NCBI RefSeq assembly: GCF_900239345.1
Contig: NZ_OESZ01000043.1
Coordinates: 155,297-219,296 of the forward strand
Direction: 5' to 3'
Length of the DNA stretch: 64,000 nt
Source: Tenacibaculum dicentrarchi
Lineage (GTDB): Bacteria > Bacteroidota > Bacteroidia > Flavobacteriales > Flavobacteriaceae
Within the stretch, counting starts at the first letter, position 1, and every line of letters starts with the position of its first letter. The position numbers were made by a program, and so were the translations under genes. The notes beneath the pieces were generated by a model. That model worked only from the letters and a program-made list of their open reading frames with translations, ran no database searches and was not told where the DNA came from. This document shows, one piece after another, positions 27,073 to 36,533 of the stretch.

Positions 27073-28449
27073 ATGGATATTTCTGAATTAGTACAAGCAC
27101 AAAAAAAAATCTTTTCAACACAGCAAACCAAAGATATTTCCTTTAGAAAAAACGCCTTAAAAAAGCTTCAAAAGGAACTTATCAAAAGAGAAAATGATAT
27201 TATTAAAGCCTTATATGATGATTTTAAAAAATCAACATACGAAGCTGTAATGACAGAAACCGCCTTGGTATTGGCTGAATTAAAAATGACCATTAAAAAC
27301 CTTAATGACTGGAGTAAACCAAAACGTGTTTTACCAACACTTTTAAACTTCCCTTCATCAGCTAAAATATATAAAGAACCCTACGGAACAACCTTAATTA
27401 TTGCCCCTTGGAATTACCCACACCAATTGGCTTTTGCACCACTTATAGGAGCCGTTGCGGCAGGAAATACCGTTGTTTTAAAACCTTCAGAATTAACACC
27501 AAACGTAAGTAAAATTACCCAAGAAATTATAAGCGCTGTTTTTGATAAAAATCATGTTACCGTTATTCAAGGTGGCGTGGCTGTTTCTCAAAAATTATTA
27601 GCCGAGCGCTGGGATTATATTTTTTTTACAGGAAGTGTTCCCGTGGGTAAAATTGTAGCAAAAGCAGCGGCAGAACACCTTACGCCAATCACTTTAGAAC
27701 TCGGTGGAAAAAGCCCTTGTATTATTGATCAAACCGCTAATATTCCACTAGCTGCAAAACGCTTAGTTTGGGGAAAATTTATCAACGCTGGGCAAACCTG
27801 TATTGCACCTGATTATTTATTAATTCATCAATCAGTTAAAGAAGATTTTATAAAACATTTTAAGCAAGAAATAATAAATACTTATACCGAAAACCCTCAA
27901 AATTCGACAGATTTTCCACGGATTGTAAACACCCGTAATTTTGATCGGTTAGCCTTGCTTTTAAAAGATGAAAATTGCCTAATTGGCGGACAAATCAACA
28001 GGCAAGAAAAATATATTGCACCAACACTAATTGACCAGCCAAGCTTAGATAGTGAAGTTATGAAAGAGGAGATATTTGGTCCTATATTTCCGTTAATTTC
28101 GTACGAAAAAGAAACTGATTTAGACGCTATTATTTTTAAATATGAAAAACCTTTAGCCTTATATATTTTTACAACACGCAATTATTTTGCTAAAAAAATA
28201 ATTGCAAAATATTCTTTTGGTGGCGGTACAATTAACGACACTATGGTTCATTTTGCCAATCATCGTTTACCCTTTGGTGGCGTTGGCGAAAGTGGTATTG
28301 GAAATTATCACGGAAAACAAACTTTCAACACTTTTTCTCATCAAAAAGGAATCGTTAAAAGAGCTAATTGGCTAGATATTCCCGTGCGATATGCTCCTTA
28401 TAAAGGCAAATTAAAACAATTAAAAATACTACTAAAAATAGGTTCTTAA
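27073..28449 (+). CDS. Aldehyde dehydrogenase (class 3-like)
   Basis: 458 residues, shorter than typical 490-residue ALDHs and like the class 3 (fatty/aromatic aldehyde) group that lacks the N-terminal extension. Motifs: APWNYPHQLAFAPLIGAVAAGN, FFTGSVPVGKIV (cofactor binding), ELGGKSP (general-base Glu), NAGQTCIAPDY (nucleophile Cys), EEIFGPIFPL and FGGVGESGIGNYHGK. Oxidises aldehydes to acids with NAD(P); the natural substrate is unknown. Monocistronic between its own promoter and a terminator. Confidence 0.93.
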   Translation: MDISELVQAQKKIFSTQQTKDISFRKNALKKLQKELIKRENDIIKALYDDFKKSTYEAVMTETALVLAELKMTIKNLNDWSKPKRVLPTLLNFPSSAKIYKEPYGTTLIIAPWNYPHQLAFAPLIGAVAAGNTVVLKPSELTPNVSKITQEIISAVFDKNHVTVIQGGVAVSQKLLAERWDYIFFTGSVPVGKIVAKAAAEHLTPITLELGGKSPCIIDQTANIPLAAKRLVWGKFINAGQTCIAPDYLLIHQSVKEDFIKHFKQEIINTYTENPQNSTDFPRIVNTRNFDRLALLLKDENCLIGGQINRQEKYIAPTLIDQPSLDSEVMKEEIFGPIFPLISYEKETDLDAIIFKYEKPLALYIFTTRNYFAKKIIAKYSFGGGTINDTMVHFANHRLPFGGVGESGIGNYHGKQTFNTFSHQKGIVKRANWLDIPVRYAPYKGKLKQLKILLKIGS

Positions 28450-28463
28450 CACTTATTTTAACC

Positions 28464-28497
28464 AAAAAAATCCCAAGTATAAAACTTGGGATTTTTT
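28464..28497. terminator. Bidirectional terminator between the ALDH gene and sucB
   Basis: Perfect stem AAATCCCAAG/CTTGGGATTT (28468-28477 with 28485-28494), A run left and T run right, between convergent genes. Confidence 0.85.
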
Positions 28498-28516
28498 AAT
28501 ATATATAAAACTTAAT

Positions 28517-29728
28517 TTACATTTCTAATGCTTTTTTAACATCATTATTCATTAATAACTCAACAGGGTTTTCTAGAGCTTCTTTAACAGCTACTAAGAA
28601 CCCTACTGATTCACGACCATCGATAACTCTGTGGTCATAAGATAACGCTACATACATAATTGGTTGAATTACTACCTCACCATTCACAGCCATTGGTCTG
28701 TTTACAATGTTGTGCATACCTAAAATTCCACTTTGTGGAGGGTTTAAAATTGGCGTTGATAACATAGATCCAAAAACACCACCATTTGTAATAGTAAATG
28801 TTCCACCAGTCATTTCATCAACAGTAATTTGCCCATCTCTAGCACGTAAAGCTAAACGCTTCACCTCGCTTTCAACACCTCTAAAAGATAAATCTTCAGC
28901 ATTTCTAATTACAGGAACCATTAATCCTTTAGGACCAGAAACTGCGATAGAAATATCTTGAAATTCATTTTTAATTTGGTAATCTCCATCAATCATAGAG
29001 TTTACATCTGGGTATAATTCTAAAGCTCTAACAACTGCTAAAGTGAAAAAAGACATAAATCCTAATCCAACTCCGTGCTTTGCTTTAAAGTCTTCTTTAT
29101 ACTGCTTACGTAAATCAAAAATTGGCTGCATGTTTACTTCGTTAAACGTCGTTAACATTGCAGTTTCGCTTTTTACAGCTACCAAACGTTGCGCTACTTT
29201 TCTACGCAACATTGACATTTTTTTACGTTCAGTTCCACGAGAACCGTTTGTAGGTTGCGTTCCCATAGAAGGTACCGCTTTTACAGCATCTTCTTTAGTT
29301 ACACGCCCATCTTTTCCTGTTCCTTTTACTGATCCTGCAGGAATTCCTTTTTCTGCTAACACTTTTTTAGCCGCAGGAGAAGCTGTTCCTGTTGCATAAG
29401 TTGCCGCCTTTGGAGCTTCAACTTTTGGAGCTGCTGCTTTAGGAGCTTCTGCTGTTTTTGCTTCAGTAGAACTTCCACCAGCAGGTTTTGCTGCGCTCAT
29501 ATCAATAAGACACACTACAGCACCAACTTCAACAGCATCGCCTTCTTCTGCTTTTAAGGTGATAATTCCGCTTTCTTCCGCAGGTAATTCTAAGGTTGCT
29601 TTGTCAGAATCTACTTCCGCAATTGGCTGATCTTTTTCAACATAATCACCATCTTCAACTAACCACGTTGCTATTTCTACTTCTGTAATTGACTCCCCCG
29701 GAGAAGGAACTTTCATTTCTAAAATCAT
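28517..29728 (-). CDS. sucB: 2-oxoglutarate dehydrogenase E2 (dihydrolipoamide succinyltransferase)
   Basis: 403 residues. Lipoyl domain about 1-76 with the lipoylated Lys in [11 protein letters not shown]. An Ala/Pro linker is followed by the E1/E3-binding domain about 112-150 ([17 protein letters not shown]) and the catalytic domain with [10 protein letters not shown] (His and Asp of the active site). It transfers succinyl groups to CoA in the TCA cycle. It lies 51 nt downstream of sucA; no E3 gene is in the window. Confidence 0.96.
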   Translation of the reverse strand: MILEMKVPSPGESITEVEIATWLVEDGDYVEKDQPIAEVDSDKATLELPAEESGIITLKAEEGDAVEVGAVVCLIDMSAAKPAGGSSTEAKTAEAPKAAAPKVEAPKAATYATGTASPAAKKVLAEKGIPAGSVKGTGKDGRVTKEDAVKAVPSMGTQPTNGSRGTERKKMSMLRRKVAQRLVAVKSETAMLTTFNEVNMQPIFDLRKQYKEDFKAKHGVGLGFMSFFTLAVVRALELYPDVNSMIDGDYQIKNEFQDISIAVSGPKGLMVPVIRNAEDLSFRGVESEVKRLALRARDGQITVDEMTGGTFTITNGGVFGSMLSTPILNPPQSGILGMHNIVNRPMAVNGEVVIQPIMYVALSYDHRVIDGRESVGFLVAVKEALENPVELLMNNDVKKALEM

Positions 29729-29779
29729 CAGTACTAAATTTTATATATCTGAAATTATATTTTTTTAATCGAATTTTTT

Positions 29780-32506
29780 TTAATCGAAAACTTTGTCTAA
29801 CACCTCTTGATGACGACGTTTGTAACGTGCACTTGAACCAGCTGCTGGTGCCGAACGATAATCTCTCGATGCACATTCTAACCTCGCTAATTCAAAACGT
29901 TCTAACATATAGCTCCAAGCCCCCATGTTTTTAGGTTCTTCTTGTGCCCAAACATAACGCTCAACATTCGGATATTTATCCATAATTATTTTTATCTGCT
30001 CGTTATGTAATGGGAATAACTGCTCTATTCTTACTAAAGCAATATCTTCTCTTACTAACTGCTCACGTTCTGCTAATAAATCATAATAAAATTTACCTGT
30101 ACAGAACACCATTTTTTTCACTTTTGAAGTATCAATAGTATCATCAATAACTTCTTGGAAAGTTCCGTTAGCTAAATCTTCAATAGTATTTACAGCTTTT
30201 GGTAAACGCAATAAACTTTTAGGAGTAAAAACTACTAAAGGTTTTCTAAATTCACGCTTCATTTGACGACGTAAAATATGATACATATTTGCAGGTGTCG
30301 AACAATTTGCTATGGTCCAGTTATCGGTTGCTGATGACTGTAAAAAACGCTCCATTCTACCTGATGAATGCTCAGGTCCTTGCCCTTCATATCCGTGAGG
30401 TAATAACATTACCAAACCGTTTTGTAGTTTCCATTTAGCTTCAGCTGAACAAACATATTGATCAAATACAATTTGTGCTCCGTTGGCAAAATCACCAAAC
30501 TGAGCTTCCCAAATCGTTAAGGTATTTGGCGCTGCCATAGCATATCCATAGTCAAAACCTAAAACACCATATTCCGATAAATGAGAATTATAAATTGTCA
30601 TTTCTCCTTTATTCTTGGTGTTAGTGTTTAATAAATTAACACGTTCTAAAGTTTGTTCATCACGCATAATTGCATGACGGTGCGAGAAAGTTCCTCTTTC
30701 TACATCTTCTCCTGAAATACGAATATTAAATCCTTCTTCTAGTAAAGTTCCGTAGGCTAAGTTTTCTGCCGTCCCCCAATCTAATAGATTTTCTTCAAAA
30801 ACCATTTTTTTACGCCCTTGTAAAATACGCTCCGCTTTACGAACAAATTTATGCCCTTGTGGCGTTGTTGAAATTACTTCTGCGATATCTTTTAATGCTT
30901 CAACTGAATACGTAGTATCTGTTGACTGTAGCATGTCTTGTAATTGCTTACGTACAAATCCATCCCATACCTCTGGCATGAATTCTTGTATCTTAGAGGT
31001 TGTTTTTTTCTTCGATTCTGTAAATTCGACTTCTAAATGTGCTTTAAATTCGTCGGTAATTTCTTTTACATAATCCGCAGAAATACTTCCTTCTGATATT
31101 AATTTTTCGGCATATATTTCTTTGGCATTTTTATGCTTAGAAATTGCTTTATATAAATCAGGCTGTGTAAAACGAGGCTCATCACCTTCATTATGCCCAT
31201 ATTTACGATATCCTAATAAATCAATATAAATGTCTTTTTTGAATTTCATTCGATATTCAACAGCCATTTCCATTGCATGACAAACTGCTTCGGCATCATC
31301 AGCATTTACGTGTAATACTGGCGATAAAGTTACCTTTGCAACATCGGTACAATAGGTACTCGAACGAGCATCTAAATAATTGGTTGTAAAACCTACTTGA
31401 TTGTTTACAACCACATGAATTGTTCCGCCTGTTTTATAACCGTTTAAGGTCATCATTTGCGCCATTTCATATACAATTCCTTGCCCTGCAATTGCGGCAT
31501 CTCCATGTACTATTATAGGTAATATTTTACTATTGTCTCCTTTGTAATCTAAATCTACTTTTGCACGAACAATTCCTTCGGCAACAGCAGCTACGGTTTC
31601 TAAATGCGATGGATTTGGTACTAAATTCATCTTCATTTTCTGACCGCCTTTGTAGGCTTTACTTAGGGTTAAACCTAAGTGATACTTTACATCACCGTCA
31701 ATATCTTGATCTTCAAAATCTTTCCCTTCAAATTCACTAAATAAATCACGAACGGGTTTTTTAAAGATATTTACCAAGGTATTTAAACGACCACGATGCG
31801 CCATTCCTAATACACATTCTTCTACGCCGTATTTCTCGGCAGCATCACGAAGTGCTACACTAACTCCAGGAATTAATGTTTCACCTCCTTCTACAGAAAA
31901 ACGTTTCTGCCCAACATATTTTGTTTGTAAAAAACTTTCAAAAGTTGATGCTTGGTTTAATTTTGTTAAAATGTATTTTTTTGCTTCTACATCATAATTA
32001 GACTGGTTATCGTTTTTATTCAAACGAGTTTGCCACCAATTTAATTCATCAGGGTTGCGTAAATACATGTATTCTACCCCAATACTTTCACAAAAAATTG
32101 CTTTTAAGTGTTTAATTATTTCAGTTAAGGTTGTTGAACCTATACCTAAAATATCACCTGCATTAAAAACAGTTGTTAAATCGGCTTTGTTTAATCCGAA
32201 GGTTTCAATATCTAATGATGGTGTGTATTTTCTACGATCACGAACTGGATTTGTTTTAGTAAACAAGTGCCCTCGTGTGCGGTAACCGTTTATTAAATCA
32301 ATTACCAAAAACTCTTTACGTACTTCGTCAGGTACTTCTACCGAAACTTCCTCATCAGTTAAAGAGTAATCTTCATTGGCTAGATCATAACCCTGAAAAA
32401 AACTCCGCCAACTTGGTTCTACCGTATCTGGATTTTTTTGATATTGTTCATATAAATCACTTATAAAACCTGTATGTGCTGCGTTCAAGAACGAAAACTT
32501 GTCCAT
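29780..32506 (-). CDS. sucA: 2-oxoglutarate dehydrogenase E1
   Basis: 908 residues from ATG 32506 (MDKFSFLNAAHTGFI); a 15-residue upstream extension overlaps the promoter region and was dropped. N-terminal YEQYQKNPDTVEPSWRSFF is the E1o-specific E2-contact segment. The thiamine diphosphate site has HGDAAIAGQGIVYE and the NNQVGFTT loop; the C-terminal transketolase-like half has LMLLPHGYEGQGPEHSS. It decarboxylates 2-oxoglutarate and passes succinyl to SucB, encoded directly downstream. Size is normal. Confidence 0.96.
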   Translation of the reverse strand: MDKFSFLNAAHTGFISDLYEQYQKNPDTVEPSWRSFFQGYDLANEDYSLTDEEVSVEVPDEVRKEFLVIDLINGYRTRGHLFTKTNPVRDRRKYTPSLDIETFGLNKADLTTVFNAGDILGIGSTTLTEIIKHLKAIFCESIGVEYMYLRNPDELNWWQTRLNKNDNQSNYDVEAKKYILTKLNQASTFESFLQTKYVGQKRFSVEGGETLIPGVSVALRDAAEKYGVEECVLGMAHRGRLNTLVNIFKKPVRDLFSEFEGKDFEDQDIDGDVKYHLGLTLSKAYKGGQKMKMNLVPNPSHLETVAAVAEGIVRAKVDLDYKGDNSKILPIIVHGDAAIAGQGIVYEMAQMMTLNGYKTGGTIHVVVNNQVGFTTNYLDARSSTYCTDVAKVTLSPVLHVNADDAEAVCHAMEMAVEYRMKFKKDIYIDLLGYRKYGHNEGDEPRFTQPDLYKAISKHKNAKEIYAEKLISEGSISADYVKEITDEFKAHLEVEFTESKKKTTSKIQEFMPEVWDGFVRKQLQDMLQSTDTTYSVEALKDIAEVISTTPQGHKFVRKAERILQGRKKMVFEENLLDWGTAENLAYGTLLEEGFNIRISGEDVERGTFSHRHAIMRDEQTLERVNLLNTNTKNKGEMTIYNSHLSEYGVLGFDYGYAMAAPNTLTIWEAQFGDFANGAQIVFDQYVCSAEAKWKLQNGLVMLLPHGYEGQGPEHSSGRMERFLQSSATDNWTIANCSTPANMYHILRRQMKREFRKPLVVFTPKSLLRLPKAVNTIEDLANGTFQEVIDDTIDTSKVKKMVFCTGKFYYDLLAEREQLVREDIALVRIEQLFPLHNEQIKIIMDKYPNVERYVWAQEEPKNMGAWSYMLERFELARLECASRDYRSAPAAGSSARYKRRHQEVLDKVFD

Positions 32507-32548
32507 ATTTTTTTTACTATGCTTTTCTGTAAATAAGAATAATCGATA

Positions 32549-32556
32549 CAAAAATA
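32549..32556 (-). promoter_or_regulatory. -7 element TATTTTTG of the sucAB operon
   Basis: Minus-strand TAnnTTTG match, about 42 nt before the sucA ATG. No good -33 element at the usual distance. The rest of 32557-32720 shows no feature. Confidence 0.45.
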
Positions 32557-32725
32557 CAACTTTTAGTAAAAACTAAACTTTATTTTACGCTTAATTTGAT
32601 ACGTTTATTTTTTTAAACAAAAAAAAGATTTTACTATAAATCCTAAACAACAACAATGTAAACAACTAACTAACAACTACATACAAATAATACTGAAATT
32701 TTATTGAAAATTTTATCAAAAAAAC

Positions 32726-32756
32726 TTTGTAGCTTTGAAAAAAGGTCTTAAATTTG
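32726..32756 (+). promoter_or_regulatory. Promoter of the tRNA-Asn genes (TTTG-N19-TAAATTTG)
   Basis: TTTG at 32726-32729, exactly 19 nt, then TAAATTTG at 32749-32756, some 34 nt before the first tRNA. Both elements match the consensus. Confidence 0.75.
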
Positions 32757-32790
32757 CAATCGCATTTTAAAACTATTAAATGTTTTAAAA

Positions 32791-32864
32791 TCCTCCTTAG
32801 CTCAGTTGGTTAGAGCATCTGACTGTTAATCAGAGGGTCTTAGGTTCGAGTCCTAAAGGAGGAG
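32791..32864 (+). tRNA. tRNA-Asn (anticodon GUU), copy 1
   Basis: 74-nt cloverleaf: acceptor TCCTCCT/AGGAGGA, D arm AGCTCAGTTGGTTAGAGC, anticodon loop CTGTTAA (anticodon GTT), T arm with GGTTCGAGTCC. Discriminator G; CCA not encoded. Confidence 0.97.
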
Positions 32865-32931
32865 CAAATTAAACATAGGAAACTGTAACTTCCTTAATAG
32901 TTACAACACATATTTTGTTCTATATGAACAT

Positions 32932-33005
32932 TCCTCCTTAGCTCAGTTGGTTAGAGCATCTGACTGTTAATCAGAGGGTCTTAGGTTCGAGTCCTAAAGG
33001 AGGAG
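32932..33005 (+). tRNA. tRNA-Asn (anticodon GUU), copy 2
   Basis: Identical in all 74 positions to the copy at 32791-32864, 67 nt downstream; a recent tandem duplication or gene conversion. Followed by a shared terminator. Confidence 0.97.
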
Positions 33006-33014
33006 CTTTTAAAG

Positions 33015-33046
33015 AAAGACTTACATTTACTTGTAAGTCTTTTTTA
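33015..33046 (+). terminator. Terminator of the tRNA-Asn pair
   Basis: Stem AAAGACTTACA/TGTAAGTCTTT, 6-nt loop, then T run. Confidence 0.85.
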
Positions 33047-33062
33047 TTTTAAATGCTATGTT

Positions 33063-34187
33063 ATGTCATTTCCAAAAAAACTAACACAAAAATTACTTCA
33101 TCGGATAGAAAACAATTCTCTAAGAACACTTGGACAAAAAAATACTTTAATTGATTTTTCTTCCAATGATTATTTAGGCTTTGCAAAATCAGAAGCAATT
33201 TTTAATAAAACACATCAGTTTTTAATTGATAATAGCATCTTACAAAATGGCGCAACGGGTTCTCGCCTACTTTCAGGAAATCATCATTTATATAATAGTA
33301 TAGAAAAAGAGCTTTCTAAATTTCATAATTCCGAAGAAGCTTTAATTTTTAATTCGGGTTACGATGCTAATATTGGTTTTTTTTCGGCAGTACCTCAACG
33401 AGGCGATATTATTTTATATGATGAATTTATCCACGCTTCTATTCGCGATGGAATTCAGTTATCAAACGCACAATCTTTTAAATTCAAACATAATAATTTA
33501 GAAGATTTAGAAAAGAAAATCAGCAAACATCAATCAAAAAATGATACTGAAATTTATGTAGTAACAGAAGCTGTTTTTTCTATGGATGGCGATATGCCTG
33601 ATTTAAAAAAATTATCAGAAATTATAATACAAAACAACGCTTATTTAATTATTGATGAAGCGCATGCTGTTGGAGTTTTCAATAAAGGATTAATACAAGA
33701 ATTAAATATAGAAAGTGTGGTTTTTGCTAGAATTATCACTTTTGGAAAAGCATTAGGATGCCACGGAGCTATTGTTTTAGGAAGTAAAGAATTGAAACAA
33801 TATTTAATAAATTTTTCGAGAAGTTTTATTTATACCACAGGATTATCGCCTCATAGTTTGGCAACCATAAAATTTGCATATTCCGAATTAATAGAAAGTG
33901 ATGCCAAAGAAAAACTTCAGAAAAATATTTTATTTTTCAAAAAAGAAATAAACAGGTTACAACTTAATTTTATAGCAAGTAATTCGGCAATTCATTGTTG
34001 CATTATTTCGGGAAATGAAAACGTAAAAAAAATCGCAAAACAACTTAAAGAAAAAGGTTTTGATGTAAAAGCAATTTTATCGCCCACAGTAAATAAAGGA
34101 GAAGAAAGGTTGCGTTTTTGTTTACATTCCTATAATTCTTTTGAAGAAATCACTGCTGTTTTAGAACATCTTACTACTTTTGTTTAA
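33063..34187 (+). CDS. bioF: 8-amino-7-oxononanoate synthase
   Basis: 374-residue PLP enzyme of the alpha-oxoamine synthase family, condensing pimeloyl thioester and alanine in biotin synthesis. Visible: FSSNDYLGFA, GATGSRLLSGNH, FNSGYDANIG, the VTEAVFSMDGDMPDL and IDEAHAVGVF blocks, and the PLP Lys in TFGKALGCHGA. The bioF assignment over kbl is secured by the following bioD and bioA; the closer kbl candidate is at 46047. First gene of the biotin operon. Confidence 0.95.
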   Translation: MSFPKKLTQKLLHRIENNSLRTLGQKNTLIDFSSNDYLGFAKSEAIFNKTHQFLIDNSILQNGATGSRLLSGNHHLYNSIEKELSKFHNSEEALIFNSGYDANIGFFSAVPQRGDIILYDEFIHASIRDGIQLSNAQSFKFKHNNLEDLEKKISKHQSKNDTEIYVVTEAVFSMDGDMPDLKKLSEIIIQNNAYLIIDEAHAVGVFNKGLIQELNIESVVFARIITFGKALGCHGAIVLGSKELKQYLINFSRSFIYTTGLSPHSLATIKFAYSELIESDAKEKLQKNILFFKKEINRLQLNFIASNSAIHCCIISGNENVKKIAKQLKEKGFDVKAILSPTVNKGEERLRFCLHSYNSFEEITAVLEHLTTFV

Positions 34188-34193
34188 AAAACA

Positions 34194-34571
34194 ATGCAAG
34201 ATAATTATACTATTTTAACCATTTTTGAAAATTCAACAGAAGCTCATCTTTTAAAATCTAAATTAGATTCAAGTAGTATCAGAACCTCATTAATGGATGA
34301 AAAAACTATTGATACTGACCCATTAATGAGTCAAGCAATAGGTGGTGTAAAATTATTAGTTCATAATAATGATTTAGAAAAAGCGCTACATATTTTTAAT
34401 GAAATAAGAGCTTATGAAAAAGATGAAAACGATAATTCTATATATTGTAAAGAATGTAATTCTTCTAGAATATTAGTTGCTCCACCTCAACGAAAAAACT
34501 TTTTCTTTATGTTATTTCCTTTTTTTGAAAGCAGAAAATTAATTTGTAACGATTGTAAAACAATCTTTTAA
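34194..34571 (+). CDS. DUF2007-like protein with C-terminal zinc ribbon, inside the biotin operon
   Basis: 125 residues. The N-terminal 65 residues (YTILTIFENSTEAHLLKSKL, GGVKLLVHNNDLEKA) look like the DUF2007 'putative signal transducing' ferredoxin-like fold. The C-terminus has two CxxC pairs (CKEC, CNDC) separated by a basic/aromatic stretch, a likely zinc ribbon. It lies 6 nt after bioF and abuts bioD, so it is cotranslated with biotin genes, but no biotin role is known to me. Confidence 0.8.
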   Translation: MQDNYTILTIFENSTEAHLLKSKLDSSSIRTSLMDEKTIDTDPLMSQAIGGVKLLVHNNDLEKALHIFNEIRAYEKDENDNSIYCKECNSSRILVAPPQRKNFFFMLFPFFESRKLICNDCKTIF

Positions 34572-35192
34572 ATGAAAAAATATTTTATTACAGGAATTTC
34601 TACAGAAGTAGGAAAAACAATTGCATCGGCAATATTTACCGAAGCCTTAGAAGCTGATTATTGGAAACCTATACAAGCTGGTGAATTAGAGGATTCCGAT
34701 TCTCATAAAATAAAGAAATTTATTTCTAATAAAAAAACAATAATACACGATAACTCATACGCTTTAAAAACACCAATGAGTCCGCATGCTGCTGCCGAAA
34801 TAGATAATATTACTATTGATTTAGCTAAAATTATCGAACCAAAAACCGATAATAAAAATTTAGTTATTGAAGGTGCTGGCGGAATATTTGTTCCTTTAAA
34901 TAATACCGATACTATTTTAGATATTATCAAACCAACTTATAAAGTAATTGTGGTTTCTCGCCATTATTTGGGCAGTATTAATCATACTTTATTAACAATA
35001 AATTTATTGAAAGAAAAAGGTTTTGACGTTTCTATTATTTTTTCTGGTGATGAACATAAAACCACCGAACAAATCATCAAAAAGATGACAAACGTTCCTG
35101 TTATTGGTAGAATTGATGAAGAACCGTATTTTGATAAGACTGTGATTAAAGAATATGCCGAACTTTTTAGAGAGAATTTAATCAACCTATAA
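34572..35192 (+). CDS. bioD: Dethiobiotin synthetase
   Basis: 206 residues; ATP-dependent ring closure of 7,8-diaminononanoate with CO2. P-loop GISTEVGKTIASAI (about 6-19), WKPIQAGE, IEGAGGIFVPLN and SRHYLGSINHTLLT. Starts with the base directly after the DUF2007-like stop. Full length for the short BioD form. Confidence 0.95.
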   Translation: MKKYFITGISTEVGKTIASAIFTEALEADYWKPIQAGELEDSDSHKIKKFISNKKTIIHDNSYALKTPMSPHAAAEIDNITIDLAKIIEPKTDNKNLVIEGAGGIFVPLNNTDTILDIIKPTYKVIVVSRHYLGSINHTLLTINLLKEKGFDVSIIFSGDEHKTTEQIIKKMTNVPVIGRIDEEPYFDKTVIKEYAELFRENLINL

Positions 35193-35196
35193 ACGA

Positions 35197-36462
35197 ATGA
35201 CACTACAAGAAAGAGATAAAAAACATTTATGGCATCCGTTAAAACAACATCAGACACACCCTGATAGCTTAGGAATTGTAAAAGCGAAAGGCTGTATTTT
35301 AACCGATGAAAAAGGCAATGAATATATTGATGCTATTTCATCGTGGTACACCTGTATGTTTGGGCATTGTAATGATTTTATTACGAGTCGTGTTTACAAA
35401 CAAATGCAAACATTAGACCAAATAATGTTTAGCGATTTCACGCACGAACCTGCCGTAAAATTATCCGAAGAACTGATTAAAATTTTACCTGAGAATCAAA
35501 ATAGAATATTTTTTAACGATAATGGTTCAACAGCCGTAGAAGCGTCGATTAAAATGGCGTTGCAATATTATTTTAACAAAGGCGAAAAACGAAGTACTTT
35601 TATTGCTTTTGAAAACGGTTTTCATGGCGATACTTTTGGAGCAATGTCCGTTTCTGGATTATCAGTTTACAATGGTCCTTTTGAAGATTTTTTAATGGAT
35701 ATAAAACGTATTCCTGTGCCTGATGGCTCAAATAATGATGAAATTTTATCACAATTAAAAGAAATAATTTCTAAAAATGATATTGCTGGTTTTATTTACG
35801 AACCTTTAGTACAAGGTGCAGCGGGAATGAAAATTCATGAAGCAACCGATTTAAATGAAATTTTAAAATTCTGTAAACAAAATAATATCTTAACTATTGC
35901 CGATGAAGTAATGACTGGTTTTGGTAAAACAGGAAACAATTTTGCTTCGGATGAAATCACTACAAAACCCGATATTATCTGTTTAAGTAAAGCTTTAACT
36001 GGCGGATTAGTGCCAATGGCAATTACTTCTTGTACCGAAGAAATTTACAGTACTTTTTTAAGTAATGATATTTCTAAAGGATTTTTTCATTGTCATACAT
36101 ATTCGGCAAATCCGATAGCTTGTAGTGCAGCTTTGGCGACTATCGAATTATTACAAACCAAAGAAATTCAAGATAGTATTCAGTTTATTTCAAATTCTCA
36201 CAAAGATTTTGAAGATAAAATTAAGCAACATTCAAAAGTAGCTTCAACACGTTCGAAAGGCGTTATTTTAGCTATCGACTTAAAAACAAATGCCAATCGT
36301 TACGGAACTTTACGTGACCAATTATTAAAACATTTTATGAATGATGGCGTGTTTTTACGTCCGTTAGGAAACACTATTTACATTCAGCCACCTTATATAA
36401 TTACAGAAAAGCAACTGCAAAAAGTATATACAACTATTCAAAAGGTTTTAGATATTTTCTAA
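35197..36462 (+). CDS. bioA: 7,8-diaminononanoate synthase
   Basis: 421-residue class III aminotransferase that uses SAM as amino donor. N-terminal HLWHPLKQHQ, ISSWYTCMFGH (BioA-specific substrate region), NDNGSTAVEASIKMALQYY, FENGFHGDTFGAMSVSG, IADEVMTGFGKTG and the PLP Lys in LSKALTGGLVPMA. Starts 4 nt after bioD. Confidence 0.96.
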   Translation: MTLQERDKKHLWHPLKQHQTHPDSLGIVKAKGCILTDEKGNEYIDAISSWYTCMFGHCNDFITSRVYKQMQTLDQIMFSDFTHEPAVKLSEELIKILPENQNRIFFNDNGSTAVEASIKMALQYYFNKGEKRSTFIAFENGFHGDTFGAMSVSGLSVYNGPFEDFLMDIKRIPVPDGSNNDEILSQLKEIISKNDIAGFIYEPLVQGAAGMKIHEATDLNEILKFCKQNNILTIADEVMTGFGKTGNNFASDEITTKPDIICLSKALTGGLVPMAITSCTEEIYSTFLSNDISKGFFHCHTYSANPIACSAALATIELLQTKEIQDSIQFISNSHKDFEDKIKQHSKVASTRSKGVILAIDLKTNANRYGTLRDQLLKHFMNDGVFLRPLGNTIYIQPPYIITEKQLQKVYTTIQKVLDIF

Positions 36463-36512
36463 AACCTTTGGGTTATTTAATAGATTTATTTCATAATACT
36501 TGATTTTACCTT

Positions 36513-36520
36513 TATTTTTG
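36513..36520 (+). promoter_or_regulatory. -7 element TATTTTTG before the ketoacyl synthase gene
   Basis: Exact TAnnTTTG match 13 nt before the GTG start; suggests the 71-bp gap after bioA holds an internal promoter. Confidence 0.4.
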
Positions 36521-36533
36521 CAGAAAATTAAAT

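Noticed and set aside
32507..32551. 15-residue N-terminal extension of SucA
   Set aside because: Homologues begin at MDKFSFLNAA-type residues; the extension overlaps the -7 element.
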